Source of the DNA: Sphaerothrix epifaneia
Lineage (GTDB): Bacteria; Cyanobacteriota; Cyanobacteriia; Phormidesmidales; Phormidesmidaceae
Reading direction: 5' to 3'
Assembly (NCBI RefSeq): GCF_042788235.1
Contig: NZ_JBHZOL010000066.1
Coordinates: 62,001-126,000 of the forward strand
Length of the DNA stretch: 64,000 bases
Shown: piece after piece, positions 52,178 through 61,108 of the stretch
How positions within the stretch are numbered: position 1 is the first letter of the stretch
Layout of the letters: each line of letters opens with the position of its first letter
The notes under the pieces: model-generated
Told to the model about the DNA's origin: nothing
Databases searched by the model: none
What the model saw: the letters and a program-made list of their open reading frames with translations, nothing else
Translations under genes and position numbers: made by a program

Positions 52178-52834
52178 GTGATGATGCAACTGCTTGATTT
52201 TGACAACATAACTCTCACCCTGCTGCCGCAAAAAGGAGTGTACATCAAATCGCTAGACAGCCTCTTGGTAGCGGATGTTCATCTGGGAAAATCTGAAAAC
52301 TTCCAGCAGTTTGGCTTGCCCATTCCTAGCGCGGTTAACCAAACGACGCTCGATCGCCTAACTCAACTCTGCCACCAGTTGACACCTAAACGGCTCTTGG
52401 TTTTAGGAGATTTGTTTCATTCGCGACTAGCGCTAACCGAGTCAGTGTTGTTGCCGCTAAAGCAGTTTATAGCCTTCACTGGCGTTGAAGTGCAGCTTGT
52501 CCTTGGCAATCACGATCGCGGCTTAGCCAGCCTTTTGTCAGATTATGGGATTCAATGTATTGACGGAGCGCTAGAGCTAGAAAACGTGATACTGAGTCAT
52601 GAACCGCTAACACAAAGCGATCGCCTCAATATTTGTGGTCATCTTCATCCCTGCTTACATTTACGCACAGCGCTAGACCGATTGCGACTACCCTGTTTTT
52701 TTCTAGACAAGTCAGCTAAGCAACTCATACTCCCTGCTTTTGGAGAGTTTACAGGTGGGTACGAAGTCAAACTTCAGCCGCAAACCGCCGCTTATATTGC
52801 AGTTGAAGATACAATTGTTGCTTTTGAAGGATAA
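52178..52834 (+). CDS. pdeM: Ligase-associated DNA damage response endonuclease PdeM
   Basis: Metallophosphoesterase of 218 residues. Metal ligands are visible in DVHLG, GDLFHSR, GNHD and the two-His motif GHLHP. The length and order match PdeM, which in many bacteria is grouped with a DNA ligase and helicase; those partners are not adjacent here. An ATG-ATG-ATG-like start (MMMQ) leaves the exact first codon open. It is convergent with the small gene below. Confidence 0.85.
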   Translation: MMMQLLDFDNITLTLLPQKGVYIKSLDSLLVADVHLGKSENFQQFGLPIPSAVNQTTLDRLTQLCHQLTPKRLLVLGDLFHSRLALTESVLLPLKQFIAFTGVEVQLVLGNHDRGLASLLSDYGIQCIDGALELENVILSHEPLTQSDRLNICGHLHPCLHLRTALDRLRLPCFFLDKSAKQLILPAFGEFTGGYEVKLQPQTAAYIAVEDTIVAFEG

Positions 52835-52846
52835 CGCCATCAGCAA

Positions 52847-52880
52847 CAGCGACCCTACAATCATCGCAGCAGGGTCGCTG
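52847..52880. terminator. Hairpin between convergent pdeM and small gene
   Basis: A ten-base perfect stem (CAGCGACCCT at 52847-52856, AGGGTCGCTG at 52871-52880) with a 14-base loop lies 12 bases after the pdeM stop and 41 bases beyond the end of the facing gene. There is no T-run, but the place fits a shared 3'-end structure. Confidence 0.5.
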
Positions 52881-52921
52881 CAAAGCTTTGGCGAAAACGA
52901 AAATCCGAAGTAGCCCGTCCG

Positions 52922-53059
52922 TTATTGCTGTTCGCGCTTGCGTAGAGCTTCTAGCATTTGCTGACGAACAGCCCTAGCCCAGCGGTTGAAGTTTTCTTTG
53001 GGTAAAGGGGCTTCAGAGTTGAAGGCTGGCGTTGAGTTGTCTTGGTTTTGCGTCGTCAT
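52922..53059 (-). CDS. Small conserved-looking hypothetical protein
   Basis: A 45-residue protein from the ATG at 53059 (the upstream frame to 53119 adds a hydrophobic stretch that looks non-coding). It has a polar head (TTQNQDNSTPAFNSEAPLP) and a basic helix (NFNRWARAVRQQMLEALRKR). I believe similar short proteins with FNRWA occur in cyanobacteria, but cannot verify this. The function is unknown. Confidence 0.55.
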   Translation of the reverse strand: MTTQNQDNSTPAFNSEAPLPKENFNRWARAVRQQMLEALRKREQQ

Positions 53060-53477
53060 AAATCTACAGGATGTGCTGGAGTGAACTGAGATGAAAGAGA
53101 AGAGGATTAAGGCGATCATGACAGCTCCCAGGCTTGGTCGCCTCCCTCCTTAGTAAGCCCTCTTTTAGCCGATTAGTCGAGCAGCTTATTCAAGAAACGC
53201 ATCAAATCGATACCCTATCTCAATAATTTGTTGGCTTATCTTGTCTGGCTAAAAAGAACCGCAGTCAAAGGCTCAGCAATCCTTAAGCTAACACTTCGCA
53301 GCACAAGCTGAATCGGCTTTGCGGAGGGTAAATACCGAACTGACTTTAGCCCTACTCAAAACTCAAACAGTAACGTTTGCTGGTATAGCCAAAAATAGAG
53401 GGCAGACGGAAAGCCTATTCTGTCAGAGGCTTTCCGTCATTGAAGCGTCTTAACACTTGAGGTTACGGCTACAAATG
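53060..53477. other. Spacer holding repeat copy D
   Basis: A 418-base spacer between carB and the 45-residue gene. The part next to carB (53384-53472) is repeat copy D. No gene is seen in the rest. Confidence 0.4.
53384..53472 (-). repeat. Intergenic repeat, copy D
   Basis: An ~89-base element. Read on the minus strand it begins TAGCCGTAACCTCAAG, holds the hairpin GGAAAGCCT/AGGCTTTCC and ends TTTTTGGCTATA. It lies six bases past the carB stop and could serve as its 3' structure. Confidence 0.7.
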
Positions 53478-56400
53478 CTAAAGACTCAGATAGTCTTGCA
53501 AGGCTTTGACCTCTAGCGCTTCTTTTTGTAAAGCGCGAATAGCTGCCGCTGTCGCTTTTGCCCCTGCGATGGTGGTGATAATAGGGATTTTATAAGCCAG
53601 TGCGGTTCGACGAATTAAGCGATCGTCTTCTTGCGCTTCTTCACCAGTTGGGGTGTTAAGAATTAGCTGAATTTGATTGTTTTTAATCCAGTCCAACACA
53701 TGAGGACGCCCCTCATGTACCTTCAAAACTAGCTCCGCATCTAGATTTTCAGCTTGTAACACTTGCCGGGTGCCAGCGGTAGCTACAACTTTAAAGCCCA
53801 TTTCGGCAAACGACTGAGCCGCCGGAATCACCGCCATTTTGTCGCGATCGTTCATTGAGATAAAGACAGTGCCTTCTAGCGGCAAACGCTGATTGGCGGC
53901 TAGCTCTGCTTTGGCAAAAGCTCGACCAAAATCAACATCAATACCCATGACTTCCCCCGTCGAGCGCATTTCAGGCCCCAAAATCGTATCAGTGCCCGGA
54001 AACTTTTCGAAGGGGAGGACGGCTTCTTTAACAGCAATATGTTTGGGAATAATTTCTTGGGTGACACCTAGCTCGGCTAGGGTTTTGCCCGACATTATCC
54101 TAACGGCAATTTTGGCTAAGGGTTGCCCGGTAGCTTTAGATACAAAGGGAACGGTGCGGGAGGCTCGTGGATTTGCCTCTAAGATATACACCTGATCGCC
54201 TTGGACGGCAAACTGAATATTCATCAAGCCAATCACTTGAAGCCGCTTGGCTAGCTTTGTAGTCCAGTCGCGGATGGTGCTAAGCGCGGCTGAGCTCAGG
54301 GTAATAGAAGGTAGCGAACAGGCCGAATCACCAGAGTGAATTCCGGCTTGCTCAATGTGCTCCATGATGCCCCCAATCACTACTGCGCCTGTGTGATCGG
54401 CGATCGCATCTACATCTACCTCAATGGCATTCTCCAAAAACTTATCAATTAAGATGGGATGTTCGGGTTCTACTTCCACCGCATAGGTCATGTAGTGCTC
54501 TAGCTCTTGGTCAGAGTAAACAATTTCCATTGCTCGGCCACCAAGGACGTAGCTCGGTCGTACCACGGCTGGATACTTAATTTTTTGGGCAATGCGTAGC
54601 GCTTCGTCGTAGCTACGGGCAATGCCATTGGGCGGCTGCAAAATATCGAGTTCACGTAAGATTTGCTCAAAGCGCTCTCGATCCTCAGCCATATCAATAG
54701 AATCTGGTGAGGTGCCCCAAATTTGGGTTGGATTGGTTTCGTCGAGCGCCGCTAAGTACTGCTGCAGGGGCACAGCCAGCTTGAGCGGTGTCTGTCCGCC
54801 AAATTGAATAATGATGCCTTCTGGCTGCTCCATTTCAATAATGTTGAGCACATCTTCTTTGGTGAGCGGCTCAAAATAGAGGCGATCGCTGGTGTCATAG
54901 TCAGTCGAAACCGTTTCGGGGTTGGAGTTGACCATGATGGTTTCAAAGTCGTCATCCTGTAGCGCAAAGGAGGCATGACAGCAGCAGTAATCAAATTCAA
55001 TTCCCTGGCCGATGCGATTAGGCCCGCCTCCCAAAATCATCACTTTACGACGTTCTGAAGGGGTAACTTCGTTTTCGGCTTCGTAGGTGGAGTAATAGTA
55101 AGGAGTGTAAGCTTCAAACTCAGCCGCACAGGTATCGACCGTTTTATAGGCAGGCACGACTCCCAATGATTTGCGGTAGGTACGCACCGCATCTTCGGTG
55201 GTTTTGGTGGCATAGGCAATTTGGCGATCGCTAAAGCCCTGCTGCTTAATAGCCCAAAGCTGCGCCTGTGTGAGGTCTGGCAAAGGTGTGCGCTTGAGCA
55301 ATTTCTCGGTATCTAATAACCCTTTGAGCTTGTCTAGAAACCAAGGGTCAATCCCGGTTAGCTCATAAATTTCTGCAACCGACATACCCAATTGCAAGGC
55401 ATGACGCAAAGTAAAAATGCGATCGGGGTTGGGCGTCCGCAGATTAGCCCGCGCTTGCGCTAGCGTTGGTAGCTTTTCGTGGCGATCGCAGCCCCAGCCA
55501 GCGCGACCAATTTCCAGCGATCGCAGCGCCTTTTGAAAAGATTCTTGGAAGGTACGGCCAATTGCCATCGCCTCACCAACAGACTTCATCTGCGTCGTCA
55601 GAATTGGCTTGGCACCGCTAAATTTCTCAAAGGTAAAGCGCGGAATCTTGGTGACGACGTAGTCAATAGTGGGTTCAAAACTAGCAGGCGTTTTTTGGGT
55701 AATGTCGTTGGGAATTTCATCTAGCGTATAGCCAACGGCGAGCTTGGCTGCAAACTTAGCGATCGGAAATCCGGTAGCTTTTGAAGCCAGCGCCGAACTC
55801 CGCGACACCCGTGGATTCATCTCAATCACGATCACCTCACCGTTTTCGGGATTGACCGCAAACTGAATGTTAGATCCGCCAGTTTCTACGCCAATTTCTC
55901 GAATAATTTTGATTGAGTAATCTCGCAGCCGCTGATACTCTTTGTCGGTTAAGGTTTGCGCCGGAGCTACTGTAATGGAATCTCCGGTATGAATTCCCAT
56001 TGGATCTAGGTTTTCAATAGAGCAGATAATGACGACGTTATCCGCCAGGTCGCGCATCACTTCCAGCTCGTACTCTTTCCAGCCTAAAAGTGACTGTTCG
56101 ATCAAAATCTGCGAAACTGGGCTGGCGTCAAGACCAGACTGAGCGATTTCTTCAAATTCTTCTTGGTTATAGGCAATTCCCCCCCCGGATCCCCCCATCG
56201 TAAAGGCAGGACGAATAATCAGCGGGTAGCTACCAATTTGAACCGCGATCGCTTTGGCCTCATCCATGGTTTCTGCCAATCCAGAGGGACAAACGCCTAC
56301 CCCAATGCGCTCCATCGCCTCCTTAAAGAGCTTGCGATCTTCAGCTTTTTCAATCGCTGCTAAATTGGCTCCGATTAGGTCAACACCGTACTGCTCTAAA

Positions 56401-56747
56401 ATGCCGCTTTTCGCCAGCGTAACGGCAATATTCAGGGCTGTTTGCCCTCCCATTGTGGGTAATAAGGCGTCTGGTCGCTCCTTAGCAATTACTTTTTCAA
56501 CCAGTTCTGGCGTCAGCGGCTCAATATAGGTGCGGCTGGCGATTTCTGGATCCGTCATAATGGTGGCTGGATTAGAGTTCACCAACACGACCTCGTAACC
56601 TTCTTCTCGCAGTGCTTTACAAGCTTGGGTGCCTGAATAGTCAAACTCACAGGCTTGGCCAATGACAATTGGCCCTGAGCCAACTAGCAGAATTTTGTGG
56701 AGGTCGTCGCGACGGGGCATAGACTTTATCGGCTTTTGAAAATCCAA
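53478..56747 (-). CDS. carB: Carbamoyl-phosphate synthase large subunit
   Basis: Makes carbamoyl phosphate for pyrimidines and arginine from bicarbonate, ammonia (from CarA) and two ATP. It has 1089 residues, full length. Two homologous ATP-grasp halves are seen (GSGPIVIGQACEFDYSGTQA at ~25 and GGGPNRIGQGIEFDYCCCHA at ~575), plus the C-terminal allosteric domain. carA is not in the window. Repeat copy D abuts its stop. Confidence 0.97.
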   Translation of the reverse strand: MDFQKPIKSMPRRDDLHKILLVGSGPIVIGQACEFDYSGTQACKALREEGYEVVLVNSNPATIMTDPEIASRTYIEPLTPELVEKVIAKERPDALLPTMGGQTALNIAVTLAKSGILEQYGVDLIGANLAAIEKAEDRKLFKEAMERIGVGVCPSGLAETMDEAKAIAVQIGSYPLIIRPAFTMGGSGGGIAYNQEEFEEIAQSGLDASPVSQILIEQSLLGWKEYELEVMRDLADNVVIICSIENLDPMGIHTGDSITVAPAQTLTDKEYQRLRDYSIKIIREIGVETGGSNIQFAVNPENGEVIVIEMNPRVSRSSALASKATGFPIAKFAAKLAVGYTLDEIPNDITQKTPASFEPTIDYVVTKIPRFTFEKFSGAKPILTTQMKSVGEAMAIGRTFQESFQKALRSLEIGRAGWGCDRHEKLPTLAQARANLRTPNPDRIFTLRHALQLGMSVAEIYELTGIDPWFLDKLKGLLDTEKLLKRTPLPDLTQAQLWAIKQQGFSDRQIAYATKTTEDAVRTYRKSLGVVPAYKTVDTCAAEFEAYTPYYYSTYEAENEVTPSERRKVMILGGGPNRIGQGIEFDYCCCHASFALQDDDFETIMVNSNPETVSTDYDTSDRLYFEPLTKEDVLNIIEMEQPEGIIIQFGGQTPLKLAVPLQQYLAALDETNPTQIWGTSPDSIDMAEDRERFEQILRELDILQPPNGIARSYDEALRIAQKIKYPAVVRPSYVLGGRAMEIVYSDQELEHYMTYAVEVEPEHPILIDKFLENAIEVDVDAIADHTGAVVIGGIMEHIEQAGIHSGDSACSLPSITLSSAALSTIRDWTTKLAKRLQVIGLMNIQFAVQGDQVYILEANPRASRTVPFVSKATGQPLAKIAVRIMSGKTLAELGVTQEIIPKHIAVKEAVLPFEKFPGTDTILGPEMRSTGEVMGIDVDFGRAFAKAELAANQRLPLEGTVFISMNDRDKMAVIPAAQSFAEMGFKVVATAGTRQVLQAENLDAELVLKVHEGRPHVLDWIKNNQIQLILNTPTGEEAQEDDRLIRRTALAYKIPIITTIAGAKATAAAIRALQKEALEVKALQDYLSL

Positions 56748-57262
56748 ACTATTTTAGTGGCTTTCTTGGTTAATCGCTGATCGTTATTCGACGATTTCAT
56801 CTCGAGTTGCTGACTTTGCTTTTGTCTAGCCCTTCAGCAGCCGCCGTTCAGGGCAGCAATGGAGATCTTTAGGCTGGCGCTCGATGTCTTTAGCTTTGAC
56901 GCTTGACCCTATAACTTAATCAATTGAAAGTCAGTCGCAGCAAAAGGCAAGGAAACAAACTCGCCGCTCTGGTTAGAAGCCGCATGATGAATCCGGTTCT
57001 GGCTTGAATTTAACCGGATGATCTCAGTGAAAAAATTTTGCTCCAATCAACCCTAATGAGCCAATAGCAAACCGTAGCAGCGATCGCATAGGCTAAAATA
57101 TCTCGCGGCTACGGTGAAAAGATCTTAAAATGGGTCTTGAGCAACTAAACACTCTAATGAGTAAAACTTTCAATAAAGACCAGCTTTAATAAAAACCAGC
57201 TCAGAACTAACTTCATCGTTCAAAGTTTTTATTTCATCAAACCCTCCACTTTTTCTAAATCA
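56748..57262. other. Divergent carB/ABC ATPase spacer
   Basis: A 515-base spacer with AT-rich stretches near 57120-57250. It likely contains both promoters. No clear -35/-10 pair, iron-box-like palindrome, hairpin or coding frame stands out. Confidence 0.4.
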
Positions 57263-58399
57263 ATGCTGCTTAAATCAGAGGTTCCACCCACTCAGACCTT
57301 ACAGCAACCGCCCATTCTGCGCCTAGAGAACATCACCAAGCGCTACGGACGGTCTGGCCCTAATGCAGTTGAAGCAGCTAATTTGCAGTTGCATAAAGGC
57401 GAACTTCTGAGTTTGTTGGGGCCTTCGGGTTGTGGCAAAACTACGCTGCTACGAGTCATTGCTGGTTTCGAGCGTCCTCAACAAGGGGTAATTGAACTAG
57501 AAAATCAAACGGTGTGTGCCGCGGGTCGGTGGATCGCACCGGAACACCGGGGCGTGGGCATTGTGTTTCAAGACTATGCTTTGTTCCCACATTTGAGCGT
57601 CGCTGAGAATGTGTTGTTTGGCCTTAAGCCATTAGCCCGACAAGGGTGTTTGAGCAAGTCAGCGTGTGGGCAGAGAACTCAAGAGGCGATCGCCCTAGTC
57701 GGGCTAAGTGGGCTGGAGCAGCGCTATCCCCACGAGCTATCGGGCGGTCAGCAGCAGCGCGTTGCCCTAGCCAGAGCGCTAGCCCCCCGACCGTCTCTAA
57801 TTTTGCTGGATGAACCTTTTAGTAATTTAGATGTGCAGGTGAGGCTCTATTTACGGCAGGAAGTGCGCGATATTCTTAAAAGCATCAACGCTTCTGGTAT
57901 TTTTGTTACCCATGACCAAGAAGAAGCCCTCGCCATTTCGGATCGGATGGCGGTGATGCGTCAAGGTCAGCTTGAGCAGGTGGGTACGCCAGAAGAAATT
58001 TATCGCCAACCCGCTTCTCGCTTTGTCGCTGAGTTTGTTACGCAGGCCAATTTTATTCCCGCCCAGCGCCGAGGCCAACTGTGGGAAACCGAAGTAGGTC
58101 AATTTGAAATTAGTACCAGCTTGGAAACAGAAGCCGACTACGGCGAGATCATGATTCGGCAAGAAGATTTGCAAATTGAGCTAGATGAGCAAGCACCCCT
58201 TTTGGTACGCGATCGCCACTTTCTAGGACGAGAATACAAATACTGCTTGAAAACACCCTCTAATCGGATGCTACACGCCCGTACCACCGCTCGTTTACCT
58301 GTAGGAGCCCGTGTACGTGCCGCTGTTACCCAACACCAGCTCCGCTTTTTCCCCACAGCACCGTCGGCAGCCTATGGAAAAGCCGCCTCTGCTGCCTAA
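57263..58399 (+). CDS. ABC transporter ATP-binding protein (Fe3+/FbpC type)
   Basis: Energy-coupling ATPase of a binding-protein-dependent importer; 378 residues. Walker A is GPSGCGKTT (residues 53-61), Q loop VFQDYALFPH, signature LSGGQQQRVALARAL, Walker B LILLDEPFSNLD, H loop VTHDQEE. A TOBE-like regulatory tail follows. This is the FbpC/FutC, PotA and CysA layout. The short SNLD and the TOBE tail lean to Fe3+ uptake, but no permease or binding-protein gene is adjacent, so the substrate is inferred. Confidence 0.88.
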   Translation: MLLKSEVPPTQTLQQPPILRLENITKRYGRSGPNAVEAANLQLHKGELLSLLGPSGCGKTTLLRVIAGFERPQQGVIELENQTVCAAGRWIAPEHRGVGIVFQDYALFPHLSVAENVLFGLKPLARQGCLSKSACGQRTQEAIALVGLSGLEQRYPHELSGGQQQRVALARALAPRPSLILLDEPFSNLDVQVRLYLRQEVRDILKSINASGIFVTHDQEEALAISDRMAVMRQGQLEQVGTPEEIYRQPASRFVAEFVTQANFIPAQRRGQLWETEVGQFEISTSLETEADYGEIMIRQEDLQIELDEQAPLLVRDRHFLGREYKYCLKTPSNRMLHARTTARLPVGARVRAAVTQHQLRFFPTAPSAAYGKAASAA

Positions 58400-58755
58400 G
58401 CTGCCCGGTTTCCAGAAGATTCAATGGGAAATCCCACTGCTTTCCAAGCAGCAACTCCCCCACGCAACAAAGAAACATTTTGAAAGCCAGCCGACTGCAA
58501 ACGGGCAACGGCTTCAGCCGCTTCTTCGTCGGTTTCGGCGTAAACGTAGAGGTCGCGTTCAGGTTCCAAGCTAGCCTGGGCACTGTCTACTAAAACGGCC
58601 ATTGGCATGGAAACAGCGCCTAAAATCCGAGCCTGCAAAAATAGCTGCCGTTCGCGCACATCAATAATGGTCAGGGCTGGCTCACCCCAATCTAAACGCA
58701 GCTTGAGATCGTATACCCGAGAGTGAGCCTTGAGCGGGTCAGGCTTTGGAAACAT
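58396..58755 (-). CDS. Rhodanese-like domain protein lacking the active-site Cys
   Basis: A 119-residue single-domain rhodanese fold: IIDVRERQLFLQARILGAVSM (the usual DVRE-x-HI-GA region) and LRGGVAAWKAVGFPIE at the end. The active-site loop reads YVYAETDEEA with Ala/Glu where sulfurtransferases have Cys, and there is no cysteine anywhere, so it cannot act as a persulfide carrier. It may bind or sense instead. Its stop overlaps the convergent ABC ATPase gene by four bases. Confidence 0.82.
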   Translation of the reverse strand: MFPKPDPLKAHSRVYDLKLRLDWGEPALTIIDVRERQLFLQARILGAVSMPMAVLVDSAQASLEPERDLYVYAETDEEAAEAVARLQSAGFQNVSLLRGGVAAWKAVGFPIESSGNRAA

Positions 58756-59020
58756 AAGTAGGCTCTCCTAGCAGTTTGGGCGGGCAGAAAACTTAATGGG
58801 TCTATCTGCAACTTAACAAAACAGGCTGGCTTTGTGTAAAATTTTATTCCTGATAAATTGAATTATTGCCGCTTTCTGGTATAGGGCTGTGCCATAGGGC
58901 ACAATTTATAGCCACAGGCGAGATTTCTCTATCTTTGTGCTGAGCCGCGCTGCCCTAGCCCCGTGCGAAACAGTTGGCTGCGCTACCCTGAGAAAAGGGC
59001 ACAGGGATTGCAGGCAGCGT

Positions 59021-60727
59021 GTGATTTCACAAATTCAGCCACTTTCTACTGAGTTGGTTCATCTAATTGCCGCCGGAGAGGTGATTGACTCGCCAGCGGC
59101 AGTGGTGCGTGAACTGGTCGAAAATGCGTTAGATGCCCAAGCGACTCGGCTGGTCATTTCTGTCTGGCCAGAGTCGGGATGTATTCGCGTGGTTGATAAT
59201 GGGCAGGGCATGACGCTAGCTGACCTAAAACAAGCCGCTAGACCTCATAGCACCAGCAAAATTCGCACCCAGGACGACTTGTGGGCCATTCACAGTTTGG
59301 GCTTTCGAGGAGAGGCGCTCCATAGCCTAACTCAGCTAGCAGATTTAACCATTTGCAGTCGGCAATCTACAGCGATAGCAGGCTGGCAGGCTATCTACGA
59401 TCGCCAAGGGCTTGCAACTGAGCTAAACACCCTTGCGATCGCACCTGGCACGATTGTTACAGTCGCTAATTTGTTTCAGAACTGGCCTACCCGCCGAGAG
59501 AGTTTACCTAGCCCTTCTCAGCAGTTGCGAGCCATTCAGCTAACGGTGCAGCAGTTAGCGCTTTGCCATCCCCAAGTAACCTGGCAGGTAGAGCAGCGCG
59601 ATCGCCCCTGGTTTACGCTTTGGCCCGGAACGTCGGCTAAAGCCATTTTGCCGCAACTGCTGCGCGAAACTGAACCTGCTGATTTGCGCGAAGTGATCTG
59701 GCCCCTAGTGGCTCCTACTGATCAGGCAAATCCGGTAGAAAACGACCAAACAGCGATCGCGCTAGAACAGGCTGCTGTTTTGATGGGCTTACCCGATCGC
59801 TGCCATCGTCGCCGTCCTGACTGGGTTAAAGTGGCGCTCAATGGTCGCATCATTCATATACCAGAGCTAGAACAAGCTTTGGTTCGCTGTTTTCAGCGCT
59901 TGCTGCCGCGCGATCGCTATCCGGTTTGCTTTGTACATTTACAAATTGCCCCTACTTACATTGACTGGAACCGCCATCCGGCTAAGTCAGTGGTTTATTT
60001 GCACCATCTAGCCCATTGGCAAACGCAAATTACCGAGGCCATCGATCAGGGCTTACGTTTGGCACCTTATCAGCTTTTAGAAACATCTACCCACAGCCGC
60101 ATCGATCAGGTGATTAAAGCGGCGGAAGCTGAAGGAGTTTACGGTAGCTCGCGCCAAATGGTGGCCGATGCAATCGCAAAAGCCGACGGCCTAAAGGCGA
60201 TCGCTCAAGTGCATGGTCGCTATATCTTGGCTGAATCGCCCACGGGCATTTGTCTAATTGAGCAGCATATTGCCCACGAACGGGTGCTGTATGAGCAACT
60301 TTGCGATCGCTGGCAGATCGTTCCCCAAGAACCTGCCATCGTTTTGCCCCATTTAACCCCGGCTCAGGTACAACAGTTGCAAGCGCTAGCCTTACCCATC
60401 GAACCTTTTGGCGAAAACCTCTGGGCGGTGCGCGGCATACCAGCGGCGCTAGCCTGCCGGGAAGACTGCGCCGAGGCGCTCGTCGAGTTAAGCTTAGGCG
60501 GTAGCCTAGAAGCCGCTTTAGTCGCCACCGCTTGCCGCACCGCCATTCGCAATGGCTCACCGTTGAGCCAGCCTGAAATGCAAACCTTGCTCAACCAGTG
60601 GCAGCAAACTCGCCAACCTCGCACCTGTCCTCACGGACGACCCATTTGCTTAACGCTAGAGGAATCTAGCCTGTCGCGTTTTTTCCGACGCCACTGGGTG
60701 ATCGGTAAAAGTCACGGCCTTGAGTAG
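59021..60727 (+). CDS. mutL: DNA mismatch repair protein MutL
   Basis: ATPase that links mismatch recognition by MutS to strand cutting. It has 568 residues from the GTG at 59021. The frame opens at 58937, but those 28 residues are not MutL-like, whereas IAAGEVIDSPAAVVRELVEN begins soon after the GTG. GHKL motifs are visible: VVDNGQGM, RPHSTSKI and GFRGEALHSL. The endonuclease motif reads EQHIAHERVLYE (DQHAx2Ex4E with Asp to Glu and Ala to Ile), and CPHGRP is near the end. It is convergent with the ferredoxin gene. Confidence 0.94.
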   Translation: MISQIQPLSTELVHLIAAGEVIDSPAAVVRELVENALDAQATRLVISVWPESGCIRVVDNGQGMTLADLKQAARPHSTSKIRTQDDLWAIHSLGFRGEALHSLTQLADLTICSRQSTAIAGWQAIYDRQGLATELNTLAIAPGTIVTVANLFQNWPTRRESLPSPSQQLRAIQLTVQQLALCHPQVTWQVEQRDRPWFTLWPGTSAKAILPQLLRETEPADLREVIWPLVAPTDQANPVENDQTAIALEQAAVLMGLPDRCHRRRPDWVKVALNGRIIHIPELEQALVRCFQRLLPRDRYPVCFVHLQIAPTYIDWNRHPAKSVVYLHHLAHWQTQITEAIDQGLRLAPYQLLETSTHSRIDQVIKAAEAEGVYGSSRQMVADAIAKADGLKAIAQVHGRYILAESPTGICLIEQHIAHERVLYEQLCDRWQIVPQEPAIVLPHLTPAQVQQLQALALPIEPFGENLWAVRGIPAALACREDCAEALVELSLGGSLEAALVATACRTAIRNGSPLSQPEMQTLLNQWQQTRQPRTCPHGRPICLTLEESSLSRFFRRHWVIGKSHGLE

Positions 60728-60822
60728 GTTACACAACTTGGAAGGAGCTACAGGCTACCCTCGCCGTCCTGGAATTTTTTCTATTGTTTGGACAAGAATT
60801 TAGGCAAACCTTCGCCTAGCAG

Positions 60823-61050
60823 TTAGGTTGGTGTGTTTTGCAGTTCTGGTTTTTCTTCTGGTAGAATCGCCCCTTCAACCGGGCAAACTTGCAGGCAAAT
60901 ACCACAATCGATACAGGTGGCAAAATCGATCCAGTACCAGTCTGTTCCTTTGGTATTTTTGCTAGGGCCGGGATGAATGCAGGCAACCGGGCAAGCGTCA
61001 ACGCAGTCGGCAACGCCTTCGCAAACGTTGGTGACGATAGTATGCGGCAC
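60823..61050 (-). CDS. 7Fe-type ferredoxin (4Fe-4S/3Fe-4S)
   Basis: A bacterial-type ferredoxin of 75 residues with eight cysteines: Cys10, 16, 20 and 24 (VCEGVADCVDACPVACI) and Cys46, 49, 52 and 56 (CIDCGICLQVCPVEG). The Cys16-x3-Cys20-Pro-Val-x-Cys24 pattern is that of Azotobacter FdI, so a [3Fe-4S] plus [4Fe-4S] pair is likely. It differs from PsaC by lacking the PsaC sequence. It lies 58 bases after hisZ on the same strand. Confidence 0.9.
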   Translation of the reverse strand: MPHTIVTNVCEGVADCVDACPVACIHPGPSKNTKGTDWYWIDFATCIDCGICLQVCPVEGAILPEEKPELQNTPT

Positions 61051-61108
61051 AGTCTTTCTCGCTTTTAACTAACAACTGGATTAATTTAGATTAATCTACC
61101 CTACCAGC

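Noticed and set aside
60823..61050. Ferredoxin gene as photosystem I PsaC
   Set aside because: The cysteine spacing and sequence differ from PsaC; the first motif has Cys-x5-Cys-x3-Cys, as in 7Fe ferredoxins.
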